The notes beneath the pieces are model-generated. The model saw only the letters and a list, made by a program, of their open reading frames with translations. It was not told the origin of the DNA and did no database searches. Below are positions 5,701-11,892 of a stretch of DNA of 11,892 nt, piece by piece. A program made the translations under genes and the position numbers. Location: contig CAZGBU010000066.1 of assembly GCA_964523945.1 (NCBI GenBank), forward strand, positions 1 through 11,892, read 5' to 3'. The DNA is from CAKTOF01 sp964523945. Lineage in GTDB: Bacteria; Bacillota; Clostridia; Oscillospirales; Oscillospiraceae. The number at the start of each line of letters is the position of its first letter. The stretch's first letter is position 1.

Positions 5701-6927
5701 TCAGGTGCGGTAGTCGCCGTTGATCTTGACGTAGTCGTAAGTCAGGTCGCAGCCCCAGCATGTCGCGCTGTGGTCGCCCTCGTGCAGCTCGATGGCAATG
5801 GTGACCTCGTCTTCGGACAAAATCGCCTTGGCCTTATCCTCGTCGAAGACCAGACCGTCGCCGGCGCGGCAGACGGCGATTTCGCCGGCGGCGGAGCGGA
5901 AGTCCGCGTCGACATACTCCGGCCGGAAGGCCGCGCCGGAGTAACCCATCGCGCACAGCACGCGGCCCCAGTTGGCGTCGGCGCCGAACATCGCGGCTTT
6001 GACTAAGTTCGAGCAGACGATGGCCTTGGCGAGCTGCTCGGCCGTCTCCTCCGAGCGCGCGCCGGAGACCGTCGCGGCCACCAGGCGCGTGGCGCCCTCG
6101 CCGTCCTTAGCGATGGCGCGCGCGACCTGCACGAGCAGGAAGCGCAGCGCGGCGCAGAAATTCTCAAAGTCGTCGCCGCGCGTGACAATCGGGCGGTTGC
6201 CGGCTTCGCCATTGGCAAGCACCGAGCACATGTCGTTCGTCGAGGTGTCGCCGTCGACCGAGACGCGGTTGAGCGAAACGCGCACGGCCGCTTCCAGCGC
6301 CGCGTGCAGCATGGCCGGCGAGATGGCGCAGTCGGTCGTCACAAACGTCAGCGTTGTGCCCATGTTCGGGTGGATCATGCCGCTGCCCTTGGAGATCGCG
6401 CCGAGCGTGACGGTCTTGCCGCCGAGCTCGAACGATGCGGCAAACTCCTTTTTGACCGTGTCGGTCGTCATGATGGCGGTTGCGGCGGCGTCGGACGCCG
6501 CGCTCGTCGTGTCCAGCTGCGCGGCGAGCCGCGGCAGCGCCGCTTCGATCGCGCCGATGTCCAGCTCGACGCCGATGACGCCGGTGGATGCAACAATAAA
6601 ATCGTCGGCCTGCAGGCCGGTGGCCGCCGCTGCGGCGACGCACATCTGCTCGGCGTGCTCGTGGCTGTTTGGCGCGCACGCATTGGCATTGCCGGAATTG
6701 CAGATGACGCCGCGGGCCGTGCCGGATTCAAGATGATCCATCGTCACATAGATGGGCGCGGCCTTGACACGGTTGCGCGTGTAGACGGCTGCGGCGGCGC
6801 AGGCGCTGTCGGACACGATCAGCGCCAGATCATTCTTCGCGGGGTCGGAGCCGGCCTTGACGCCGGCGTGCAGCCCGCCGGCCCGGAAGCCCTTGGGCGC
6901 GGTGACGCCGCCTTCGATCAGTTTCAT
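5701..6927 (-). CDS. argJ: Bifunctional glutamate N-acetyltransferase / amino-acid acetyltransferase
   Basis: Moves the acetyl group from N-acetylornithine to glutamate, giving ornithine and the first intermediate of the pathway. Some members also use acetyl-CoA. 408 aa, normal length. The proenzyme cleaves itself before a Thr nucleophile. Seen: VICNSGNANAC (75-84), the cleavage region KGSGMIHPNMGTTLTF with predicted nucleophile Thr191 after Gly190 (the common form is NMATML), DGDTSTNDM (225-233), and the final WGCDLTYDYVKINGDYRT. I chose the ATG at 6927 because AGGAG (6940-6936) lies 8 nt away. A GTG at 6945 would overlap that site. It starts 18 nt after argC. Whether it is mono- or bifunctional cannot be read from sequence; no argA or argE is in the window. 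Confidence 0.96.
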   Translation of the reverse strand: MKLIEGGVTAPKGFRAGGLHAGVKAGSDPAKNDLALIVSDSACAAAAVYTRNRVKAAPIYVTMDHLESGTARGVICNSGNANACAPNSHEHAEQMCVAAAAATGLQADDFIVASTGVIGVELDIGAIEAALPRLAAQLDTTSAASDAAATAIMTTDTVKKEFAASFELGGKTVTLGAISKGSGMIHPNMGTTLTFVTTDCAISPAMLHAALEAAVRVSLNRVSVDGDTSTNDMCSVLANGEAGNRPIVTRGDDFENFCAALRFLLVQVARAIAKDGEGATRLVAATVSGARSEETAEQLAKAIVCSNLVKAAMFGADANWGRVLCAMGYSGAAFRPEYVDADFRSAAGEIAVCRAGDGLVFDEDKAKAILSEDEVTIAIELHEGDHSATCWGCDLTYDYVKINGDYRT

Positions 6928-6945
6928 GGATGAGACTCCTTTCAC

Positions 6946-7878
6946 TCACGACAGCCCGGTGCCGTCCGGCAGGCCGAGCATGATATTGAGATTCTGCACC
7001 GCAGCGCCGGAAGCGCCCTTGCCGAGATTGTCAAAGCGGGCGGAGACGGTGAACTGCGCGTCGCTGCCGCACACAAAGATCTGCAATCGGCAGCTGCCGG
7101 CGAGATTGTTCGAGCCGAGGTAGCCGCTCTCCGGCGCTTCGCGCACCTCGATCATCGGCTCGCCGGCGTAATAATCGCGATAGGTGTCGAGCAGCGCGGA
7201 CACGCTCTGCGCGCCTGTGAGCTGATCGGCAAACAGCGATGTCGTCACGAGCATCCCGCACGGGAAGTCGCAGATGACCGGATTGAAGACCGGCTGGACA
7301 GACAGACCGGAATAGCGCATCATCTCGGGGATGTGCTTGTGGTGGAGCGTCAGACCGTACAGCCGCGCAGAGGAGAGCTCGTCGTCGCGTTCCGGCGATT
7401 CATACTGCGCGATGGTCTTCTTGCCGCCGCCGGTGTAGCCAGTCAGCGAGGTCGAGACGATGGCGGCATCCGCCGGCAGGATGCCGCGCGCGACAAGCGG
7501 CCGCACCGCTGCGAGGAAGCCTGTCGCGTGGCAGCCCGGGTTGGCGACGCGGCTGGCCGCGGCGATCTGCGCGCGCTGGCCTTTTTCCAGCTCGGCGAAG
7601 CCGTAGACCCAGCCGGGCGCGACGCGGTGCGCAGTCGAGGCGTCGATGACGCGCACATCGGGATTTTCAATCAGCGCCACGGCTTCTCGTGCCGCCGCGT
7701 CGGGCAGGCACAGAAACACGATGTCGGCGGCGTTGAGCATATCGCGGCGGGCATTGACCTCCTTGCGCTGCGCTTCGGGCAGCGTAAGGATGGTCAGATC
7801 ATCCCGGCCGGCCAGCCGCGCGTCGATCTGCAGGCCGGTCGTGCCCTCGCGGCCGTCGATGAAGATTTTCGTTGCCAT
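6946..7878 (-). CDS. argC: N-acetyl-gamma-glutamyl-phosphate reductase, short (type 2) form
   Basis: NADPH-dependent reduction of N-acetylglutamyl phosphate to the semialdehyde; cytosolic. 310 aa, the length of the short subfamily rather than the roughly 345 aa of the common type. Seen: N-terminal nucleotide-binding start KIFIDGREGTTGLQI, LCLPDAAAREA (57-67), VIDASTAHR (77-85), catalytic Cys116 in VANPGCHATG, GYTGGGKKTI and HKHIPEM. The DGxxGTTG start and compact size are hallmarks of type 2 ArgC. The ATG at 7878 follows AAAGGAAG and lies only 3 nt after the argH stop. Confidence 0.96.
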   Translation of the reverse strand: MATKIFIDGREGTTGLQIDARLAGRDDLTILTLPEAQRKEVNARRDMLNAADIVFLCLPDAAAREAVALIENPDVRVIDASTAHRVAPGWVYGFAELEKGQRAQIAAASRVANPGCHATGFLAAVRPLVARGILPADAAIVSTSLTGYTGGGKKTIAQYESPERDDELSSARLYGLTLHHKHIPEMMRYSGLSVQPVFNPVICDFPCGMLVTTSLFADQLTGAQSVSALLDTYRDYYAGEPMIEVREAPESGYLGSNNLAGSCRLQIFVCGSDAQFTVSARFDNLGKGASGAAVQNLNIMLGLPDGTGLS

Positions 7879-7881
7879 GGC

Positions 7882-9261
7882 TTACTTCCTTTCCGCGATA
7901 AAGTCCTGGATATAGGCGATCTGTTTGGCCACGGCGTCGCCGGACGGACCGCCGTCGACCTTGCGCGCTTCGACGCAGGTCTTCAGCTCGAGCGCCTGAT
8001 AGATGTCAGAATCGAATTTGTCCGACACGGCGCGGAAGTCGCGCAGCGTCAGCGTGTCGAGCGTCTCACCGGAGCGGATACAGTTGTTGACGAGCCGGCC
8101 GACGATCATATATGCGTCGCGGAACGGCACGCCCTTGCGCACGAGGTAGTCGGCGCAGTCGGTGGCGTTGATGAAGCCGCCGGTCGCGGCGCGCGCCATA
8201 TTTTTCGGCAGGACGGTCAGTGTCGCGAGCATCGCGCCGAACACCGGCAGACACTGCTCGACGGTGTCGATCGCATCGAACAGCGGCTCTTTATCCTCCT
8301 GCATGTCCTTGTTGTATGCCAGCGGCAGCGCTTTCATCACCGTCAGCAGCGCGATCAGGTCGCCGTAGACGCGGCCGGTCTTGCCGCGCACCAACTCGGC
8401 GACGTCGGGGTTCTTCTTCTGCGGCATGATGGACGAACCGGTCGAATATGCGTCGTCGAGCTCGCAGAACTTGAACTCCCACGAACACCACAGGATGATC
8501 TCCTCGGAAAACCGCGACAGATGCATCATCATGATCGAGCACGCCGACAAAAATTCGAGCGCAAAGTCGCGGTCGGACACGCCGTCGAGCGAGTTCTGCG
8601 TAATCCGGGCGAAGCCGAGCTCTTTGGCGACCGATTGCCGGTCGATCGGATAGGTTGTGCCGGCGAGCGCGCCGGAGCCGAGCGGCATCTCGTCCATGCG
8701 CGCAAGGCAGTCCTCCAGCCGCAGCACGTCGCGGCGGAGCATGTTGGCATAGGCCATCATATAGTGCGGAAACGTCGTCGGCTGCGCGCGCTGCAGGTGC
8801 GTGTAACCCGGCCTGTAGGTGTGCAAGTTCTCACCGGCCTTTTTGACCAGCACGTCCATCAGCTCGAGCACCATGCCGCGGATCGTGCCGATCTCCTGCT
8901 TCAGGTACAGCCGGATGTCGAGCGCGACCTGATCGTTGCGCGAGCGCGCCGTGTGCAGCCGCTTGCCTGCGTCGCCGATGCGGTCGGTCAGCATCCGCTC
9001 GATGTTCATGTGGATGTCCTCGTTCTCCAGCGAGAACTGCACCTGGCCGGCCTCGATGTCGGCCAGGATGGCGCGCAGGCCGTTTATGATCTGCTCGGAC
9101 TCCTCCTGCGTGATGATGCCCTGCCGGCCGAGCATGGCCGCATGCGCCATCGATCCGCGGATGTCCTGCTCATAGAGCCTGGCGTCAAAGGTGATCGACG
9201 AGTTGAAATCGTTGACCATTGTGTCGGTTTCTTTCTGAAACCGGCCTGCCCAGAGTTTCAT
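7882..9261 (-). CDS. argH: Argininosuccinate lyase
   Basis: Splits argininosuccinate into arginine and fumarate, the last step of arginine synthesis; cytosolic homotetramer of the fumarase/aspartase superfamily. 459 aa, normal length. Seen: KLWAGRF start, HTARSRNDQVALD (103-115), the general-acid region PGYTHLQRAQP with Thr154-His155, and the signature GSSIMPQKKNPD (275-286) that carries the catalytic serine loop. The ATG at 9261 fits the conserved MKLWAGRF start and has GGGAG 8 nt away. In-frame sequence further upstream is spacer. It is separated from argG by an unusual 186-nt structured spacer but is tightly linked to argC. Confidence 0.97.
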   Translation of the reverse strand: MKLWAGRFQKETDTMVNDFNSSITFDARLYEQDIRGSMAHAAMLGRQGIITQEESEQIINGLRAILADIEAGQVQFSLENEDIHMNIERMLTDRIGDAGKRLHTARSRNDQVALDIRLYLKQEIGTIRGMVLELMDVLVKKAGENLHTYRPGYTHLQRAQPTTFPHYMMAYANMLRRDVLRLEDCLARMDEMPLGSGALAGTTYPIDRQSVAKELGFARITQNSLDGVSDRDFALEFLSACSIMMMHLSRFSEEIILWCSWEFKFCELDDAYSTGSSIMPQKKNPDVAELVRGKTGRVYGDLIALLTVMKALPLAYNKDMQEDKEPLFDAIDTVEQCLPVFGAMLATLTVLPKNMARAATGGFINATDCADYLVRKGVPFRDAYMIVGRLVNNCIRSGETLDTLTLRDFRAVSDKFDSDIYQALELKTCVEARKVDGGPSGDAVAKQIAYIQDFIAERK

Positions 9262-9293
9262 TGTGATCGCTCCCGTTCTGTGCGAAGATGGAT

Positions 9294-9313
9294 GAAAAAA
9301 GCGGCCGCGCCGC
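9294..9313 (-). terminator. Small GC hairpin with T6 before argH, possible attenuator
   Basis: On the minus strand GCGGC-GCG-GCCGC (9313-9301) followed by TTTTTT (9300-9295), about 33 nt before the argH ATG. The stem is only 5 bp, so it would be a partial terminator at best. It could lower argH-argD expression relative to argG. Confidence 0.4.
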
Positions 9314-9355
9314 ATGGCTTCAATTTCGTTGGGATGAGGCACCGGTCTTCGGTAT

Positions 9356-9391
9356 GTTATGCCTCCGGCGGCGCGCCGCCGGAGGCATAAC
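9356..9391. repeat. 36-bp perfect palindrome in the argG-argH spacer
   Basis: Half-site GTTATGCCTCCGGCGGCG (9356-9373) is followed at once by its exact reverse complement (9374-9391). No U-tract follows on either strand. It could be an mRNA-stabilising or processing hairpin between argG and argH, or a mobile palindromic repeat. Confidence 0.85.
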
Positions 9392-9447
9392 AGATTTACC
9401 ATTTCGCGCCTGGCCCATTCCCCTGCTCTGCGGGGCGCGGGGTACGC

Positions 9448-10665
9448 TTACAGCTTGCCCTGCTCCCTGAGTGCCTGCACCTTGTCGGGCAGGCCCCAGA
9501 GGTTGATGAACCCGGCGGCGTCGTTCTGGTTGTAGTCGCTCTCCTCGAATGTGACGAGGTTCTCCGAGTACAGGCTCTCGGGCGAGGTGACCGACGAGGT
9601 GATGAGGTTGCCCTTGTAGAGCTTGAGCGTGACCTCGCCGGTGACATGCTCCTGCGTCTTGCCGGCGAACGCCTGCAGCGCCTCGCGCAGCGGCGAGAAC
9701 CACTTGCCGTTGTAGACGAGGTCGGCGAAGTCGACGGCCAGCTTGGATTTCATGTGCTTGGTGTCCTTGTCGATCGTGATCATCTCAAGCACCTCGTGCG
9801 CCCGGTAGAGGATGGTGCCGCCCGGCGTCTCATACAGCCCGCGGTCCTTCATGCCGACGAGCCGGTTCTCGACGATGTCGAGCAGGCCGATGCCGTTCGC
9901 GCCGCCGAGTTCATTGAGTTTGCGGATGATGTCGGACGCTTTCATTTTCTCGCCGTTGACGGCAACGGGCACGCCCTTTTCAAACGAGAGCGTGACGGAC
10001 GTCGGCTGATCGGGCGCCTGGAACGGCGAGACGCTCATCTCCAAAAAGCCCGGCTTATCGTACTGCGGCTCGTTGGCCGGATCCTCGAGATCGAGCCCCT
10101 CGTGGCTGAGGTGCCAGAGGTTCTTGTCCTTGGAGTAGTTCGTCTCGCGGGAGATCTTCAGCGGCACGTTGTGCGCCTCGGCGTAGTCGATCTCCTCGTC
10201 GCGGCCCTTGATGTCCCACTCGCGCCACGGCGCGATGATCTTCATCTCCGGCGCAAAGCGCTTGATGGCCAGCTCAAAACGGACCTGGTCGTTGCCCTTG
10301 CCGGTGCAGCCGTGGGCAATGGCGTCGGCGCCCTCGGCCTTGGCGATCTCGACGAGCCGCTTGGCGATGATCGGCCGGGCAAACGCCGTGCCGAGCAGGT
10401 AGTCCTCGTATTTTGCGCCCATCATCATCGACGGGATAATGACGTCGTCGACCATCTCGTCGACCAGATCCTCGATGTACAGCTTTGACGCGCCGGTCTT
10501 GATGGCTTTTTCCTCCAGACCGTCGAGCTCGTCGCCCTGGCCGACGTCGGCCGAAACGGCGATGACCTCGCAGCCGTTGTAGTTCTCCTTCAGCCATGGG
10601 ATGATAATCGAGGTGTCCAGCCCGCCAGAGTAGGCGAGGACGACTTTTTTGATTCCGGTTTCCAT
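9448..10665 (-). CDS. argG: Argininosuccinate synthase
   Basis: ATP-dependent joining of citrulline and aspartate to argininosuccinate; cytosolic. 405 aa, normal length for the family. Seen: the N-type ATP-pyrophosphatase loop AYSGGLDTS (residues 11-19), SADVGQGDE (38-46), HGCTGKGNDQVRFE (118-131) for citrulline and aspartate binding, and SRETNYSKDKNLWHLSHEG (172-190). The ATG at 10665 has GGGAGGG (10679-10673) 7 nt away and a promoter just upstream giving a short leader of about 37 nt. It is the first gene of the operon; upstream in-frame sequence is not protein-like. ArgR-type boxes upstream suggest repression by arginine. Confidence 0.97.
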   Translation of the reverse strand: METGIKKVVLAYSGGLDTSIIIPWLKENYNGCEVIAVSADVGQGDELDGLEEKAIKTGASKLYIEDLVDEMVDDVIIPSMMMGAKYEDYLLGTAFARPIIAKRLVEIAKAEGADAIAHGCTGKGNDQVRFELAIKRFAPEMKIIAPWREWDIKGRDEEIDYAEAHNVPLKISRETNYSKDKNLWHLSHEGLDLEDPANEPQYDKPGFLEMSVSPFQAPDQPTSVTLSFEKGVPVAVNGEKMKASDIIRKLNELGGANGIGLLDIVENRLVGMKDRGLYETPGGTILYRAHEVLEMITIDKDTKHMKSKLAVDFADLVYNGKWFSPLREALQAFAGKTQEHVTGEVTLKLYKGNLITSSVTSPESLYSENLVTFEESDYNQNDAAGFINLWGLPDKVQALREQGKL

Positions 10666-10708
10666 GGAAAAACCCTCCCGAATATGGTTTGTTTCGTTTC
10701 GTGCGGTT

Positions 10709-10737
10709 ATCATAGCATGCGCCGGGGCGCAATGCAA
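10709..10737 (-). promoter_or_regulatory. Promoter of the arginine operon
   Basis: On the minus strand TTGCAT (10737-10732), 17-bp spacer, TATGAT (10714-10709) with TGC just before it (extended -10). The spacer holds an inverted repeat TGCGCC-GG-GGCGCA (10718-10731). The predicted start is near 10702. Confidence 0.8.
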
Positions 10738-10744
10738 GCATCAA

Positions 10745-10762
10745 GTTGAATAAAAATGCGGA
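10745..10762 (+). promoter_or_regulatory. Putative ArgR/AhrC box 1
   Basis: TGAATAAAAATGCG (10747-10760) matches the core of the known ARG box (TGAATWWWWATTCA) at 12 of 14 positions and is close to the Bacillus AhrC form with its run of A. It ends about 8-10 bp from the -35 element of argG. Binding is inferred. Confidence 0.55.
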
Positions 10763-10792
10763 TATTTTCGCTCTCTGATTGGATATATCCGC

Positions 10793-10831
10793 GATATTCG
10801 TGAATATTTCGGATATTTATTCACGAATATC
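10793..10831. promoter_or_regulatory. AT-rich dyad with putative ArgR/AhrC box 2
   Basis: Perfect 14-bp inverted repeat GATATTCGTGAATA (10793-10806) and its complement (10818-10831), 11 bp apart. Within it, TGAATAAATATCCG on the minus strand (10823-10810) matches 12 of 14 core ARG-box positions. Its centre is 63 bp from that of box 1, six helical turns. An outer repeat ATGCGGATATT (10756-10766) with 10826-10836 frames the region. The dyad could also end the nitroreductase transcript, but there is no U-tract. Confidence 0.5.
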
Positions 10832-10843
10832 CGCATATTGTCC

Positions 10844-11350
10844 TCAGAGCGTCTCCCAGTGGACAAGCGCGGGATCCCAGCGGTCGTCAAACGGCTTTTC
10901 ACGCAGCTTATAGCCGACGGTAATGACGGCGAACGGCTCGAGCTGCGCGGGCGCGCCGAGCAGCTCGCGCAGGTACGCCACGCGCTCCGGCACCGGCCAG
11001 ACGCCGAGCCATGCCGCCCCCAGCCCCTCCTCCTCGGCCTGGAGCAGCATGTTTTCCGCACAGGCCGACAGCGCCAGCGGCCACCACAGCACGTCTTTTT
11101 CCTCGCGTGTGAAGTCGGCCAGCAGCACGATAACGGCCGGCGCTTTTGCGGCGCTGACAGAGAACTCGCAGGTTTTGGAGATCGCTTCGCATTTGGCCCG
11201 GTCTGTCACGACAAGGAACTGCCACGGCCGCGCGTCTTTCCCGCTCGGCGCCTGCATGCCGGCGCGCAGCAGGGACTCCAGTTTTTCCCGCTCGACGGGA
11301 CGGTCCTCAAATTTGCGGCAGGTTCGCCGCCGCATGATACTGTTCATCAT
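10844..11350 (-). CDS. Nitroreductase-family flavoprotein
   Basis: 168-aa predicted FMN-dependent NAD(P)H oxidoreductase; natural substrate unknown. Seen: the N-terminal MRRRTCRKFEDRPV (residues 6-19), matching the R-x-S/T-x-R-x-F FMN-phosphate motif; MQAPSGKDARPWQFLVV (32-48), where the usual Asn after AP-S is replaced by Lys-Asp; a central helix WWPLALSACAENMLLQAEEEG; LGAAWLG (110-116); and the C-terminal FAVITVGYK. Of three possible starts I prefer the ATG at 11350, 7 nt from AGGAGG (11363-11358). The GTG at 11353 is too close and the ATG at 11347 is also possible. The binding site overlaps the stop of the CoA-transferase, so the two are cotranscribed and coupled. Confidence 0.92.
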   Translation of the reverse strand: MMNSIMRRRTCRKFEDRPVEREKLESLLRAGMQAPSGKDARPWQFLVVTDRAKCEAISKTCEFSVSAAKAPAVIVLLADFTREEKDVLWWPLALSACAENMLLQAEEEGLGAAWLGVWPVPERVAYLRELLGAPAQLEPFAVITVGYKLREKPFDDRWDPALVHWETL

Positions 11351-11362
11351 CACAATTCCTCC

Positions 11363-11892
11363 TCAGCAGAGCATCAATCGGTCGGCTTCGCGCCGCAGCT
11401 CGGCGCGGAAGTCCGGGTGTGCGACGGCGATCAGGTGCTTGACGCGGTCGCGGATGGCATAGCCTTTGAGCGGCGCGATGCCGTATTCGGTGACGACATA
11501 GTCGATTTCATTGCGCGAGAGCGTGACGACCGAACCGGGCGCGAGCGTCGACGTGATCGTCGAGACAGTGCCGCCCTTTTTTGTCGAAGCGACGGCGATG
11601 ACGTTGCGGCCGCCCTTTGCATGCGCTGCGCCGATGGCCATGTCGGACTGCCCGCCGGAGCCGGAGTACTGACGCGGCCCGATCGACGCCGAGCAGACCT
11701 GCCCGGTCAGATCGATCGACAGCGCTGAGTTGATCGAAATAAAGTTGTCGTTCCGGGCGACGACCCACGGGTCGTTGACGTACTCGCCGCGCAGGATGCG
11801 CACAGCGGGGTTGCGGTCGATCATATCGTAGAGCCGCTGGTCGCCGTAGGCAAACGTGCCGACCAGCTTGCCCGGGTGGAGCGTCTTTTTCT
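11363..11892 (-). CDS. Acetyl-CoA hydrolase/transferase (4-hydroxybutyrate CoA-transferase-like), C-terminal part
   Basis: Only the last 176 residues or so are inside the window; the frame is open to the right edge, starting KKTLHPGKLVGTFAYGDQRL. Seen: NDNFISINSALSIDLTGQVC, SIGPRQYSGSGGQSD, GGTVSTITSTL, DYVVTEYGIAPLKGYAIRDR and AHPDFRAEL, all hallmarks of the C-terminal domain of acetyl-CoA hydrolase/transferase family members such as 4-hydroxybutyrate or butyryl-CoA:acetate CoA-transferases. It would move CoA between short acids and acetyl-CoA in fermentation. The catalytic Glu lies in the missing N-terminal part, so the substrate cannot be judged. The stop at 11365-11363 overlaps the ribosome site of the nitroreductase gene. 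Confidence 0.93.
   Translation of the reverse strand, partial: KKTLHPGKLVGTFAYGDQRLYDMIDRNPAVRILRGEYVNDPWVVARNDNFISINSALSIDLTGQVCSASIGPRQYSGSGGQSDMAIGAAHAKGGRNVIAVASTKKGGTVSTITSTLAPGSVVTLSRNEIDYVVTEYGIAPLKGYAIRDRVKHLIAVAHPDFRAELRREADRLMLC

Noticed and set aside
7333..9390. 685-aa open frame on the plus strand opposite argC and argH
   Set aside because: It is a high-GC mirror frame of two conserved genes, rich in Arg, His, Asp and Val, with no start site and no recognisable domain.
9646..10488. 280-aa plus-strand open frame opposite argG
   Set aside because: Mirror frame of a highly conserved gene, no ribosome binding site, low-complexity composition.
10666..10705. T-box, riboswitch or leader peptide before argG
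   Set aside because: The predicted leader is only about 37 nt, with no terminator and no short frame; control by the upstream boxes is more likely.

Overview
The window looks like a chromosomal segment of a G+C-rich Gram-positive anaerobe, most likely a Clostridia/Oscillospirales-type gut bacterium. The basis is inference: strong AGGAGG-type ribosome binding sites before almost every gene, an argG-argH-argC-argJ-argB-argD cluster, an OmpR-type two-component pair, a 4-hydroxybutyrate-type CoA-transferase, and protein sequences that read as clostridial. No rRNA, tRNA, CRISPR array, transposase or phage gene was found. All genes but one are on the minus strand.

Layout from left to right. (1) 1-1618, minus: a response regulator followed by its sensor histidine kinase, with a 4-bp ATGA overlap. 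The kinase is cut by the window edge and carries an apparent frameshift near position 205. (2) 1744-2238, minus: a 122-aa membrane protein with an internal duplication and a coupled 36-aa single-span microprotein, closed by a hairpin terminator. (3) 2450-2809, plus: an unknown 119-aa four-span membrane protein with a clear promoter. (4) 2812-3255, minus: a GNAT acetyltransferase, convergent with (3) at a 2-nt gap. The only convincing minus-strand terminator for it lies beyond gene (3), so the transcripts probably overlap in antisense. (5) 3301-3616: a gene-free stretch packed with at least seven consecutive inverted repeats and bounded by two near-identical GC-rich palindromes. (6) 3620-10665, minus: the arginine operon in transcription order argG, argH, argC, argJ, argB, argD. 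(7) 10666-10843: the argG promoter and an AT-rich region with two ArgR/AhrC-like boxes about 63 bp apart. (8) 10844-11892, minus: a small nitroreductase-like flavoprotein and the C-terminal part of an acetyl-CoA hydrolase/CoA-transferase.

How it works together: argJ recycles the acetyl group between N-acetylornithine and glutamate, argB, argC and argD make N-acetylornithine, and argG and argH convert citrulline to arginine. Ornithine carbamoyltransferase (argF) and carbamoyl-phosphate synthase are not in the window. The N-terminal helix of ArgB suggests feedback inhibition by arginine, and the boxes before argG suggest transcriptional repression by ArgR. No gene in the window encodes an obviously new system. 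The most unusual items are the palindrome array, the structured argG-argH spacer, the antisense arrangement at 2335-3288, and the duplicated membrane protein with its microprotein.
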